Assembly: GCF_003054555.1 (NCBI RefSeq)
Contig: NZ_CP026304.1
Location: 3,224,001 to 3,288,000 of the forward strand
Length of the DNA: 64,000 bases
Origin: Streptomyces lunaelactis
GTDB taxonomy: Bacteria; Actinomycetota; Actinomycetes; Streptomycetales; Streptomycetaceae
Reading direction: 5' to 3'
Shown: in pieces, positions 40,711-50,100 of the stretch
How the letters are laid out: the number at the start of each line of letters is the position of its first letter
How positions within the stretch are numbered: the first letter of the stretch is position 1
Translations under genes and position numbers: made by a program
Notes under the pieces: generated by a model
Database searches by the model: none
Told to the model about the DNA's origin: nothing
Seen by the model: the letters and a program-made list of their open reading frames with translations, nothing else

Positions 40711-41808
40711 ATGACTGGCACCGCCACCCGCACCCCCCTCCGCGTCGGACTCGTCGGCTACGGCCTGGCGGGCTCCGTCTTCCACGCCCCGCTGATCGTG
40801 GCGACCGAGGGCCTCGCCCTCGACACGATCGTCACGTCGAACCCGGAGCGGCAGAAGCAGGCCCTCGCCGAATTCCCCGGCGTACGCTTCGCGGACTCGC
40901 CCGACGAGCTGTGGGAGCGGGCCGACGAGCTCGATCTGGTCGTGATCGCCTCGCCGAACAAGACCCATGTCCCGATCGCCACCGCCGCGCTCAGGGCCGG
41001 ACTCGCGGTCGTCGTCGACAAGCCCATCGCCGGTACCGCCGCCGAGGCGCGTGAGCTCGCCGCCCTCGCCGAGGAGCGCGGCCTGCCGCTCTCCGTCTTC
41101 CAGAACCGCCGCTGGGACAACGACTTCCTGACCCTCCAGAAGCTGATCGCGGACGGTGAGCTCGGTGACGTACAGCGCTTCGAGTCCCGCTTCGAGCGGT
41201 GGCGCCCGCAGCTCAAGGGCGGCTGGCGCGAGTCGGGCGACCCGCAGGAGATCGGCGGTCTGCTGTACGACCTGGGCAGCCATGTCGTCGACCAGGCGCT
41301 GACCCTCTTCGGCCCGGTCGTACGGGTGTACGCCGAGGCCGATGTCCGCCGGCCGGGCGCCGAGACCGACGACGACACGTTCATCGCGCTCACGCATGCG
41401 AACGGCGTCCGCTCGCACCTGTACGCGAGCGCCACCACCGCGCAGCTCGGCCCGCGCTTCCGGGTGCTCGGCTCGACGGCCGGTTACGTGAAGCACGGCC
41501 TGGACCCGCAGGAGGCGGACCTGCGCGACGGCAAGCGCCCGTCCGGGTCCGGGGACGAGCGCTGGGGCAAGGAGCCCGAGTCGCTGTGGGGCCGCGTCGG
41601 CGCGGGAGAGTCCCCGCTGACCGGCGGCGGCCGCCCGGTCGAGACACTGCCGGGCGACTACCCGGCGTACTACGCGGCGATCGCGACGGCCGTGCGCGAG
41701 GGTACGGCCCCGCCCGTCACCGCCCACGAGGCGGCGGCCGCCCTGGACGTCCTGGAGGCCGCGCGCCGCTCCGCCCGCGAGGGCGTCACCGTGGAGGTCT
41801 CCAAGTGA
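40711..41808 (+). CDS. Gfo/Idh/MocA-family oxidoreductase
   Basis: A 365-residue NAD(P)-dependent dehydrogenase of sugars or related compounds. The Rossmann motif is VGLVGYGLAGSVFHAPLI (about 11-28), the cofactor/substrate Lys is in VVVDKPIAGT (the EKP-like motif, about 110), and the C-terminal domain has GGLLYDLGSHVVDQAL with the expected Asp and His. ATG at 40711 with GGAG upstream. The next gene starts on its last four bases (GTGA). Substrate unknown; regulation by the divergent ROK protein is likely. Confidence 0.88.
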   Translation: MTGTATRTPLRVGLVGYGLAGSVFHAPLIVATEGLALDTIVTSNPERQKQALAEFPGVRFADSPDELWERADELDLVVIASPNKTHVPIATAALRAGLAVVVDKPIAGTAAEARELAALAEERGLPLSVFQNRRWDNDFLTLQKLIADGELGDVQRFESRFERWRPQLKGGWRESGDPQEIGGLLYDLGSHVVDQALTLFGPVVRVYAEADVRRPGAETDDDTFIALTHANGVRSHLYASATTAQLGPRFRVLGSTAGYVKHGLDPQEADLRDGKRPSGSGDERWGKEPESLWGRVGAGESPLTGGGRPVETLPGDYPAYYAAIATAVREGTAPPVTAHEAAAALDVLEAARRSAREGVTVEVSK

Positions 41809-42284
41809 CCACGCCCGCACCCGCACCGCTCACCGTCGACGAGCTGGTCGCCCAGGAGCGCCGGCTGACCCTGCGCCGGTTCACATACGAGGACGCGTGG
41901 CTGCTCGGCAGCCTGCTGGTCGAGCTGGCCCGCGAGCACCGTTCGCCGGTCGCGATCGACATCCGGCGCGGCGGCCAGCAGCTGTTCCACTGCGCGCTGC
42001 CGGGGTCGAGCGCCGACAACGACGCGTGGATCGACCGCAAGCGCCGCGTCGTCGAGCGCTACGGCGAGAGCTCGTTCCTGGTCGGCACGCGGCACCGCGA
42101 GAAGGGCAGGACGTTCGAGGAGTCCTCGCGCCTGGACCCGGACACGTACGCGGCCCACGGCGGCTCGTTCCCGATCAACGTCGAGGGTGCGGGCGTGATC
42201 GGCTCGGTCACGGTCTCGGGCCTGCCCCAGGCGGAGGACCACGCGATGGTGGTCGAGGCCCTGGACCGCTTCATCGCGGCGTGA
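41805..42284 (+). CDS. UPF0303 / heme-degrading domain-like protein
   Basis: A 159-residue protein of the UPF0303 (COG4702, DUF336-related) family. It has LTLRRFTYEDAWLLGSLLVE (about 21-40), VAIDIRRGGQQLFHCALPGS, a DNDAWIDRKRRVVERYG helix and the C-terminal AHGGSFPINVEGAGVIGSVT, the family's glycine-rich loop. The GTG start overlaps the preceding dehydrogenase stop, so it is co-translated. Biochemical role uncertain; some relatives bind heme or cob(I)alamin. Confidence 0.85.
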   Translation: MTTPAPAPLTVDELVAQERRLTLRRFTYEDAWLLGSLLVELAREHRSPVAIDIRRGGQQLFHCALPGSSADNDAWIDRKRRVVERYGESSFLVGTRHREKGRTFEESSRLDPDTYAAHGGSFPINVEGAGVIGSVTVSGLPQAEDHAMVVEALDRFIAA

Positions 42285-42451
42285 GCCCTTTTGGCCCGTC
42301 CGGCGATTGAGGACACGGCCGGAGGCCGTACGGGGTCTGGGGCGCGCCCCAGTTTCGGGAAGGGGCGGGCAGGGGAACAGGCCCCGCGCAGCGGCACCCG
42401 CACCGCACCCGCACCGCACCCGCACCCCCAACACCCCCGCCACCAGGCGGG
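42285..42451. repeat. GC-rich intergenic repeat element with CGCACC microsatellite
   Basis: Between convergent genes. It has GTCCGGCGATTGAGG (the same element family as after glxA), GGCCGGAGGCC and GGGGCGCGCCCC stems, then about nine irregular copies of CGCACC at 42400-42440. Probably a terminator plus slippage-prone simple repeat; no gene seen. Confidence 0.6.
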
Positions 42452-43312
42452 CTACGCGTCCTTGAGCTCCTGGCGCTGCCTCCCCAGCCCCTCGATCTCC
42501 AGCTCCACCACATCCCCCGCCCGCAGGAACGGCTTCGGCTCCGGCTGCCCCAGCGCCACACCCGCCGGCGTACCCGTGTTGATCACATCGCCCGGGTACA
42601 GCGTCATGAACCGGCTGACGTACCGCACGACCTCCGCCACCGGGAAGATCTGGTCCGCCGTGGTGCCGTTCTGCTTGAGCTCGCCGTTGACCCACAGCTT
42701 GAGCGAGAGCGCCTGCGGGTCCGGCACCTCGTCCGCCGTCACCAGCCACGGGCCCAGCGGGTTGAACGTCTCGCAGTTCTTGCCCTTGTCCCACGTGCCG
42801 CCGCGCTCGATCTGGAACTCGCGCTCCGAGACGTCGTGCGAGACCGCGTACCCCGCGACGTACGACAGCGGGTCCTCGTCGTCCTCGACATAGCGGGCCG
42901 TACGCCCGATCACGATCGCGAGCTCGACCTCCCAGTCGGTCTTCCGGCTGCGGCGCGGTACGAGCACGGTGTCGTACGGGCCGACGACCGTGTCGGCCGC
43001 CTTGAAGAAGACGACCGGCTCGGCCGGGGTCTCCGCGCCCGTCTCGGCCGCGTGGTCGTGGTAGTTCAGCCCGATGCACACGACCTTGCCGATACGGGCG
43101 AGCGGCGGCCCGACCCGTACGCCTGCGGCGTCCAGTACGGGCAGCTCGCCGGCGTCCGCCGCGGCCCGTATCAGGGCGAGGGCGGACGCGTCGGCGAGCA
43201 GCTCCCCGTCGATGTCCGTGACAAGGCCGGACAGGTCACGCAGGGTCGTCCCGTCCTGGTCCAGCAGGGCCGGACGCTCGGCGCCCGGAGTGCCGACACG
43301 CAGCAGCTTCAT
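42452..43312 (-). CDS. Fumarylacetoacetate hydrolase family protein
   Basis: A 286-residue FAH-family enzyme. The N-terminal lid has MKLLRVGTPGAERPAL, and the catalytic core has VVCIGLNYHDHAAETG (about 79-94) and PVVFFKAADTVVG. Metal-binding acids are in KTDWEVELAIVIG, and the core ends with VINTGTPAGVALGQ and GDVVELEIEGLG. Relatives hydrolyse or isomerise 2-hydroxymuconic or acylpyruvate compounds in aromatic degradation, or are ureidoglycolate lyases. The substrate cannot be told here and no pathway neighbours are present. A palindromic operator lies upstream. Confidence 0.87.
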   Translation of the reverse strand: MKLLRVGTPGAERPALLDQDGTTLRDLSGLVTDIDGELLADASALALIRAAADAGELPVLDAAGVRVGPPLARIGKVVCIGLNYHDHAAETGAETPAEPVVFFKAADTVVGPYDTVLVPRRSRKTDWEVELAIVIGRTARYVEDDEDPLSYVAGYAVSHDVSEREFQIERGGTWDKGKNCETFNPLGPWLVTADEVPDPQALSLKLWVNGELKQNGTTADQIFPVAEVVRYVSRFMTLYPGDVINTGTPAGVALGQPEPKPFLRAGDVVELEIEGLGRQRQELKDA

Positions 43313-43366
43313 GGTGTATTTCCCCTGTCGAGTACGAGCCCGGTCGATGGGTAGCGGCCATCGGAA

Positions 43367-43391
43367 GGATCGGAGGATTGGCCGATCCTCC
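43367..43391. promoter_or_regulatory. Interleaved palindromes upstream of the FAH-family gene
   Basis: GGAGGATTGGCCGATCCTCC (43372-43391) is a 20-bp near-perfect palindrome with one mismatched pair. It overlaps GGATCGG...CCGATCC (43367-43388). It lies about 55-80 bp before the start codon, so it is a candidate repressor site. No regulator gene is adjacent. Confidence 0.6.
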
Positions 43392-43436
43392 AAGACATCG
43401 GACCACCCCGCAAGACCCCGTTCACAACCTGGACTC

Positions 43437-44180
43437 TTACGCGGCAGTAGCAAGCGCGCCCGCCGTCGGCATGTCCCGGTAGAGGAAGGCACGCTCGACG
43501 GCCGTCCAGGTGGTGCTGGTGACGATGTAGAGCGCGGCGGCCAGCGGCACCCACGCCACGGTGAGCAGCGTGGCGAAGGAGAGCAGCGGCATGACCTTGG
43601 TCATCGCGGCCATCGCGCCCATGCCCGGCGCCTGATCCGGCAGCGGCGCGGCCGCCATCTGCAGCTTCGTACGCCGGTAGTTGAAGGTCGCCACCGCGGC
43701 GACGATCGCGAAGAGCGCGATGTACACGAGCCCCGCACCGCCGAAGACCCCGCCGTGCGCGAGCGCGTCGCTCCAGCGGTCGCCGAGCGGCGCGGCGAAG
43801 AGCGTGTGGCTGAGCAGCTCGTTCGGCTCGCCGCCGATCCGCCCGCTGGAGAACAGGTGGTACATCAGGAAGAACGCCGGCAGCTGCAGCAGGCTCGGCA
43901 GGCACCCCGAGAGCGGCGAGACCTTCTCCTTCGCGTGCAGCTCCATGAGCGCCTTCTGCATACGGTCCGGGTTCTTGCCGTGCTTCTTCCGCAGCTCGGC
44001 GATCTGCGGCGAGAGCCTGGCCTTGGCCTTCTGACCACGGGCGGCCGCCCGGGAGAGCGGATGGACGGCGAGCCGTACGAGCGCGGTGAAGAGGATGATC
44101 GCGGCGGCAGTCGCGGAAGCGTGGAACAGCGGCTGGAGCAGGTCGGCGAGGTGTGCGACCAGGCTGGCGAAAACGGACAT
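43437..44180 (-). CDS. YidC/Oxa1-family membrane insertase
   Basis: A 247-residue insertase of the short actinobacterial kind. The hydrophilic-groove Arg is in ILFTALVRLAVHPLSR (about 40-55). The basic coiled-coil loop is KAKARLSPQIAELRKKHGK, then PLSGCLPSLLQLPAFFLMYH, and a final pair of helices ends AALYIVTSTTWTAVERAF. It inserts proteins into the cytoplasmic membrane. It is a second, accessory YidC rather than the one expected near rnpA and parB. The DUF6412 gene lies upstream in the same direction. Confidence 0.87.
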   Translation of the reverse strand: MSVFASLVAHLADLLQPLFHASATAAAIILFTALVRLAVHPLSRAAARGQKAKARLSPQIAELRKKHGKNPDRMQKALMELHAKEKVSPLSGCLPSLLQLPAFFLMYHLFSSGRIGGEPNELLSHTLFAAPLGDRWSDALAHGGVFGGAGLVYIALFAIVAAVATFNYRRTKLQMAAAPLPDQAPGMGAMAAMTKVMPLLSFATLLTVAWVPLAAALYIVTSTTWTAVERAFLYRDMPTAGALATAA

Positions 44181-44266
44181 GGGTGAGCCCTCCGAGGGTC
44201 TCGTCGTGCCGGGATGAGGACATGACGGCATGACGACCCGCGAGGGGGTTCAACGAAAGGGTGCCC

Positions 44267-44587
44267 CTACGCGGCCGTCAGGAGGGCACGGCCGGGGGCT
44301 CGGGGCCGGGTCCGGCCCTTCGCGTCGGGATCGCGCTGCGGCAGGAACGCGGTGCGCTGCTCGCGGTCGCGGATGGCGGTGCGGACCCGGGTGCGCGGCA
44401 CGGCGGGGGCGCAGCGCGCGCTGATGACGGCGCAGGCGACGAGCGCGGAACCGGCGGCAGCGGTGGCGGTCGCGGCGAGCGCGACGGCGGCGGAGAGGCT
44501 GCCGCCGTCGATCAGCAGGACTTCGACGAGGAGGAGGATCAGCAGCGCGGCGGGCCGGAGCAGCCGCGTCGGACGATGCCCGTTCAT
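44267..44587 (-). CDS. DUF6412-type small membrane protein
   Basis: A 106-residue protein with two hydrophobic helices (LLRPAALLILLLVEVLLI and VALAATATAAAGSALVACAV) and a basic, Arg/Pro-rich cytoplasmic tail. In streptomycetes a protein of this type commonly precedes an accessory yidC, as here (87 bp apart). It may assist the insertase or be its client; nothing in the sequence decides. Confidence 0.7.
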   Translation of the reverse strand: MNGHRPTRLLRPAALLILLLVEVLLIDGGSLSAAVALAATATAAAGSALVACAVISARCAPAVPRTRVRTAIRDREQRTAFLPQRDPDAKGRTRPRAPGRALLTAA

Positions 44588-44698
44588 GCTCCCCCTCCCT
44601 CACGCACGTGTCCCACACACACGCCGAATTCGAACCTGTAGACCCTTAGCCGTTATACACGATCGGCGTCCACGCACCATCGGCCTCGGGGCGGACCC

Positions 44699-45523
44699 TC
44701 AGCGCGGCCGCATGGACTTCAGCTTCCCCCACACGACAAGCCGGTACGTGGAGCTGTACTCGGGGGTGCAGGTGGTGAGGGTGAGGTAGTACCCGGGCTC
44801 GCTGTACCCGGCGGAGGGTTTCACGGTGCTGCGCGGCACGTTCGCGATGACTCCGGTGTCCCGGGGCGCGGTCTGCGCCAGCCCCTTGTCCACGACGTAC
44901 AGGTAGACCGCCTCCCGCGTCTCGACCCGTACCTCGTCCCCGCTCCTGAGCCGGTTGATGTACCGGAAGGGCTCGCCGTGGGTATTGCGGTGCCCGGCGA
45001 CGGCGAAGTTCCCGGCCTGGCCGGGCTGGGCGGTCTGCGGATAGTGCCCGATATACCCCTTGTCGAGGACTCCCCTCTTCCCGATCCCCTGGGCGACGGG
45101 GGCGACGACGCCGAGCCGGGGGATGCGGAGGATGGCGTACGCCTGGTCCCAGCGGGGGGCGGTGGCGCGGCCGGGGCGTTCGGCCTCCCCACGGTCCGGC
45201 GTCTCGCCGGTCCCGCCCGTCTCGCCCTGCACGGCCTCGTCCGGTTCCTGTGGCGGCGGCGCAAGGGAGGGCGCCTGACCCTGTGGGCCCCGCCCCCAGT
45301 CCCGCTCCAGGGCCTGCACCTGACGCCCCGCGCCTTCGCGGGCCTGCCGGTTGGTCCACCAGAGCTGATGGACGACGAGGAGGAGTACGACGACGCCGAG
45401 GGTGACGGTGACCTCGGCACCGGTCCACAGCCCACGGGCGAGCGACACCCGCCGCCGCGCGGCGCGCCCCTGCGCCACGACCCGTATCCGCTCCTGCCGC
45501 CGGTCCCGCTGCCGCTCCCGCAC
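44699..45523 (-). CDS. Class E sortase
   Basis: A 274-residue membrane sortase. It has a basic cytoplasmic N-terminus, one helix (VTVTLGVVVLLLVVHQLWW, about 38-56), a Pro/Glu/Gly-rich linker (65-120), then the catalytic barrel with His in NFAVAGHRNTHG, Cys in YLTLTTCTPEYSS and Arg in STYRLVVWG. The TLTTCTP context and size are typical of class E enzymes that cleave LAXTG. GTG start at 45523. The LAXTG protein at 38467-39390 is a likely substrate. Confidence 0.9.
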   Translation of the reverse strand: MRERQRDRRQERIRVVAQGRAARRRVSLARGLWTGAEVTVTLGVVVLLLVVHQLWWTNRQAREGAGRQVQALERDWGRGPQGQAPSLAPPPQEPDEAVQGETGGTGETPDRGEAERPGRATAPRWDQAYAILRIPRLGVVAPVAQGIGKRGVLDKGYIGHYPQTAQPGQAGNFAVAGHRNTHGEPFRYINRLRSGDEVRVETREAVYLYVVDKGLAQTAPRDTGVIANVPRSTVKPSAGYSEPGYYLTLTTCTPEYSSTYRLVVWGKLKSMRPR

Positions 45524-45586
45524 GGCGGCACGATAGGGGCTCCCACATCAACTCACCAGACCCATGACCTCCTACGATGGCGCCCC

Positions 45587-46009
45587 ATGAGTCCCTTCTG
45601 GCTGCTGACCCTCGTACCGTTCCTCGCAGGCGTGACGATCTGCGCCGTACAAGGCACGAACTACATCCTGGCGGAGCTCGTACGCAGCACCGGCCGCAGC
45701 GCCCTGGGCACGGTGACGAGCCACATAGCCACGCGTGAGGCGTCGTACTCCACGGCGCATCCGGTCGTGCGCTGGACGACCGACGAGGGCACGGAGGTCG
45801 AGCACCCGCTGATCGACAACTCCGGCGCCCCGCACCGGCTTCCCGAGGGCTCGCAGGTCCGCGTCCTCTACACCCCGGGCAACCCGCAGCACGCCCAGCT
45901 CGACTCCCCGGCCGCCCGCTCGAACGCGCTCTTCGCGCTGGCTCTGGGCACGGCACTCTGGCTGGGATCGCTCACGGCGGTACTCGTGAGAATCGGCTCA
46001 TCCCTCTGA
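45587..46009 (+). CDS. DUF3592 membrane protein
   Basis: A 140-residue protein with helices at both ends (WLLTLVPFLAGVTICAV, and ALGTALWLGSLTAVLV) and an extracytoplasmic domain between. HPVVRWTTDEGTEVEHPL and GSQVRVLYTPGNPQHAQLD are typical DUF3592 strands. ATG at 45587 is preferred over longer frames running through the sortase region. Function unknown. It is divergent from the sortase gene and followed closely by the SEC-C gene. Confidence 0.82.
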   Translation: MSPFWLLTLVPFLAGVTICAVQGTNYILAELVRSTGRSALGTVTSHIATREASYSTAHPVVRWTTDEGTEVEHPLIDNSGAPHRLPEGSQVRVLYTPGNPQHAQLDSPAARSNALFALALGTALWLGSLTAVLVRIGSSL

Positions 46010-46037
46010 ACCCCCGTACAGCAGTACGGTGTCCACC

Positions 46038-47054
46038 ATGCGCCCCGACACGCCTGCCGATCACACCACCGAAGCCGAGCGCCTGCTGCGTACCGCCGCG
46101 CAGTACCCCGAGGACCATGAGCCACTGCTCCTCCAGGCCGCGGCCCACCTGGAGCTGGCGGGCGACCGCGAGCGTGCCTCCACCCTCTACGACCGCCTGC
46201 TCGCGGCCGACCCCGAGCACCCCTTTCTGATCAAGGCTCTCCAGGCGGCCAACCTCTGGGAGTACGGCCACGAGGCGGAGGCCCGCGCCCTGATCGCCGG
46301 CATCCGCGCATCGGCCCCGGCCGACGCCGCACCCTGGGAGATCATCGCGGAGACGCTGGAGTCGCACGACGAGCTCGAGGCGTCCCACGACTCGTTCACG
46401 ACGGCGGTCACCCTGCTCCTCCCCGCTGGAGAGGACGAGGTCCCGTACGCCACCCAGTCCCTCCTCACGGGCCGCCACCGCGTACGCCGCCTGCTGGGCC
46501 TGCCGCACGACGAGTGGGACGGACTGGCCGACACGGTCCACACGGCCCACACGGCGGACATCTCCCTGGACGAACTCCACGACCCGAAGCGCCTGTGGGC
46601 CCTCGGCTCGGAAAACCCGGCCGAACTCCAGGCGGAAATCGCCCTCCTGCGATCCGAACTGGGCTCGTACCGCTCGGCGCTCTCCCGCCCGTTCCCGGTG
46701 GCGGTCCTCCACTGGCCGAAGCCCGAGCTGAACGAACTGCTCGCGGCGTACCCCGAGTTGGAATCCGAATACCCCACGCACAGGGCACACCTGACGGACA
46801 TCGAGGCCTCGCTACGGGACCTGTCGTCGACGGGCACGGAGAACCTGGGCATCGTGACGGCAACGGTCCCGTCGTACGAGGCTTTCGCGGCCTCGGAACA
46901 GTCGGCCCCCTCGAACGCGGACCTGCTGCCGCAGTACGCGACGGTCCTGGCGGCAAGGGGCCGGGCGGCGGCATGGCCACCGGCGAAGGGGGCGGGGTGC
47001 TGGTGCGGGTCGGGGGCGGCGTACCGGGACTGCCACGGTACGGAGCAGATCTGA
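46038..47054 (+). CDS. SEC-C motif protein with TPR-like N-terminus
   Basis: A 338-residue protein. The N-terminal 150 residues form helical TPR-like repeats (AERLLRTAAQYPEDHEPLLL, LELAGDRERASTLYDRLLAA). The C-terminus ends with the zinc-binding SEC-C motif CWCGSGAAYRDCHG. SEC-C occurs in SecA and many proteins of unclear role. The start is ATG at 46038; a GTG 9 bp earlier is possible. It is the last conventional gene before the accessory region and ends 58 bp before the helicase start. Role unknown. Confidence 0.8.
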   Translation: MRPDTPADHTTEAERLLRTAAQYPEDHEPLLLQAAAHLELAGDRERASTLYDRLLAADPEHPFLIKALQAANLWEYGHEAEARALIAGIRASAPADAAPWEIIAETLESHDELEASHDSFTTAVTLLLPAGEDEVPYATQSLLTGRHRVRRLLGLPHDEWDGLADTVHTAHTADISLDELHDPKRLWALGSENPAELQAEIALLRSELGSYRSALSRPFPVAVLHWPKPELNELLAAYPELESEYPTHRAHLTDIEASLRDLSSTGTENLGIVTATVPSYEAFAASEQSAPSNADLLPQYATVLAARGRAAAWPPAKGAGCWCGSGAAYRDCHGTEQI

Positions 47055-47112
47055 CGCTGCTGTCAGTGACACCTGATATCTCTAGGAGGGTCTGAACGGG
47101 GAGGGAAACGCG

Positions 47113-50100
47113 ATGACGGGTTCCGTCGATGCCAATGAGCCGGTCGCCGGGCTGTACGAGCAGCTGATCACCTTGCGGCTTGAGAACCAGCTCAAGATTC
47201 TCAGTGCAGGTAGCGGCTGGCACGCCATCGACGACGAGGTGGGACCGGAGTCGTCGCCCCATGTCATCGCACGGCACGTCGCGGAAACCATGAGACGGGT
47301 GCTGGAGAGGCTGCCTGCGGCGGAGCGGGTTCACGCGGCCAACCACATCCTGGAATCGATGAACACGATCGAGGGGGCGCGGGAGTGGGTGGACCTGGTC
47401 GCTGACGGCCCACGTCAGTTGCTCGCCATCGCAGAGCAGGAAGCGAAGGGCGTGTACGCGATCCGACCCGCGACGCCCCTGTCCGAGACTGCGCTCATCA
47501 CCAACTCCCCAGAGGATCCGAGCCTCGGCTTTGAATTGCGTGCTGAGCTAGCGACCGCGGACCGTGTAGACCTGCTCTGTGCCTTCGTGAAGTGGCATGG
47601 GCTTCGCGTCATCGAGCAGTCCCTCGAATCGGCACACGCGCGAGGCGTTCCCATTCGCGTCATCACGACCACGTACATCGGTGCTACCGAGCGACGAGCG
47701 CTGGACAGGCTGGTCCAGAGGTTCAACGCCGAGGTCAAGGTCAACTACGAACTGCGGTCAACACGCCTCCACGCGAAGGCTTGGCTTTTCCGGCGCAACA
47801 GCGGCTACGACACCGCGTATGTCGGGAGCTCGAACCTGTCAAAGGCCGCACTCCTCGATGGCCTGGAGTGGAACGTCCGCCTCTCCTCCATCGCCACTCC
47901 CGATGTGTTGCGCAAGTTTGAAGCGACCTTCGACTCCTACTGGAGCGAGTCTGCATTCGAGCTTTACGACCCGGCGCAAGACTCCGCCCGGCTCGATGAA
48001 GCACTTCATTTGGCGGGCGGCGGTACCAGCGCCCCCGAGGGACGTCACATCACCCTGTCTGGGCTGGAGGTTCGCCCGTACGCTCACCAGCGCGACATGC
48101 TGGAGCGGCTCGAGGTTGAGCGCACGATCCACGATCGGCACCGCAACTTGTTGGTCGCCGCAACGGGCACTGGCAAGACCGTCATGGCCGCTCTCGACTA
48201 CAAGCACCTGCGACAGAAGTACGGGCGGGACCTGCGGCTGCTGTTCGTCGCTCACCGCCAGGAGATCCTTCGGCAGTCCCTTCGCACGTACCAAGACGTG
48301 CTGGTCGATGCCAATTTCGGCGAGGAGTTGCACAGCAGCGTCGTCCTCGAGGAGTGGACGCACGTCTTCGCCAGCGTCCAGTCCCTCAACGCTCGCTCAC
48401 TGGAGCGCTTCGCTCCAGACCACTTCGACGTTGTCGTCATCGATGAGTTCCACCATGGTGTGTCACCCACCTACCGACGGATCATCGACCACTTCGCTCC
48501 CGTTGAGCTGCTCGGTCTCACAGCCACGCCGGAACGCATGGATGGTCGCAACGTCCAGGACGAGTTCTTCGACGGGCGAATCGCAGCTGAAATGCGCTTG
48601 TGGGAGGCGCTTGAGAATGATCTCTTGAGCCCATTCCACTACTTCGGGGTCACCGACAACACCGATTTGACCGCGATCACTTGGAAGCGCGGCTCTTACG
48701 ATGCCTCGGCGCTCAGCAACCTCTTCACAGGGAACGACGCCCGCGCTCGCCTTGTCGTGCAAGCGGTCATGGACAAGGTTACCGACCCTGGCTCCATGCG
48801 TGCTCTTGGGTTCTGCGTGTCCGTCGCGCACGCTCACTTCATGGCCGACTTCTTCCGCCGTGCCGGACTCAACGCTGTCGCCCTGTCGGGTGAGACGCCT
48901 CGTGAGGAACGCAAGACGGCGCTCAATGCTCTAAAGGCCGGCGAGTTGCAGGTCATCTTCTCGGTCGACCTCTTCAATGAAGGTCTGGACATCCCAGACG
49001 TCGACACGCTGCTCCTCCTACGCCCAACGTCCAGCGCCACCGTCTTTCTTCAGCAACTGGGGCGCGGGCTGCGAAGGAGCGAGGGCAAGGCGGTGCTCAC
49101 GGTCCTGGACTTCATCGGGCAGCACCGCAAGGAGTTCCGCTTCGAGGAGCAGTTCCGATCTCTGACAAATCTGACGCGCAACCGTCTGCTCGCCAACATT
49201 GAGCAAGACTTCCCCCGGCTGCCTTCTGGCTGCCAGATCGTCCTTGAGTCCAAGGCCAAAGAGCTGATCATCGACAACATCCGCAGTCAGATCAGCGTCA
49301 ATGTCACGCAGCTCGCCCGTGAGGTTGGCCAGTACGGCGAGCCACGGCTCTCGTCCTACCTCAAGGAGAGCGGACGCTCACCTAAGGAGATCTACCGGGG
49401 CAACGGCAACTCTTGGACGGGCCTTCTCCGGCGCGCGAAACTACTCAACTCCCGTGCCCCGGAAGGCGAGGAGGCTCTTCTCAAGCGCGTCTCGGCGTTC
49501 CTCCACGTAGACGACCCACAGCGGGTAGCGGCGTACACCAAATTCCTCGAGGACGAGGCCCCGGCCTACGACGACCTCGATGAGCGCGAACAGGCGTATA
49601 CGCGGATGCTCTACTTCTCCCTCTGGCCCCTCGGGGGCTTCGCCACCTACCAAGAAGCCCTGGACACACTCCGCCCGCAGCATGCCTTCCGCGACGAGCT
49701 CCGCCAGGTCCTAGCCCACGTCCTAGACCACGCAGACCACGTCCCGGTGCCCCTGCTTGAAGACCTCGCCAGCCTCCCGCTCACGGTGCACGCCTCGTAC
49801 AGCCGCGAGGAGATCCTCCCGGCTCTGGGCCAGTCGTTCATCGGTGGCTTCATGCCCGGCCACTTCCGGGAAGGCGTGAAGTGGTGCGAGAGCATCCAGA
49901 CCGATGCGCTGCTGATCACGCTTGAGAAGGACGAGAAGGACTTCTCCCCGCAGACCCGGTACAAGGACTACACCATGAACGAGGTTCTCTTTCACTGGGA
50001 GTCCCAGAACCAGACCTCCGAGACCTCCCCCACCGGCGTCCGCTATCAGTCCCACAAGGAAAAGGGCTCCCACGTCCTCCTCTTCGTCCGCCGTTTCAAG

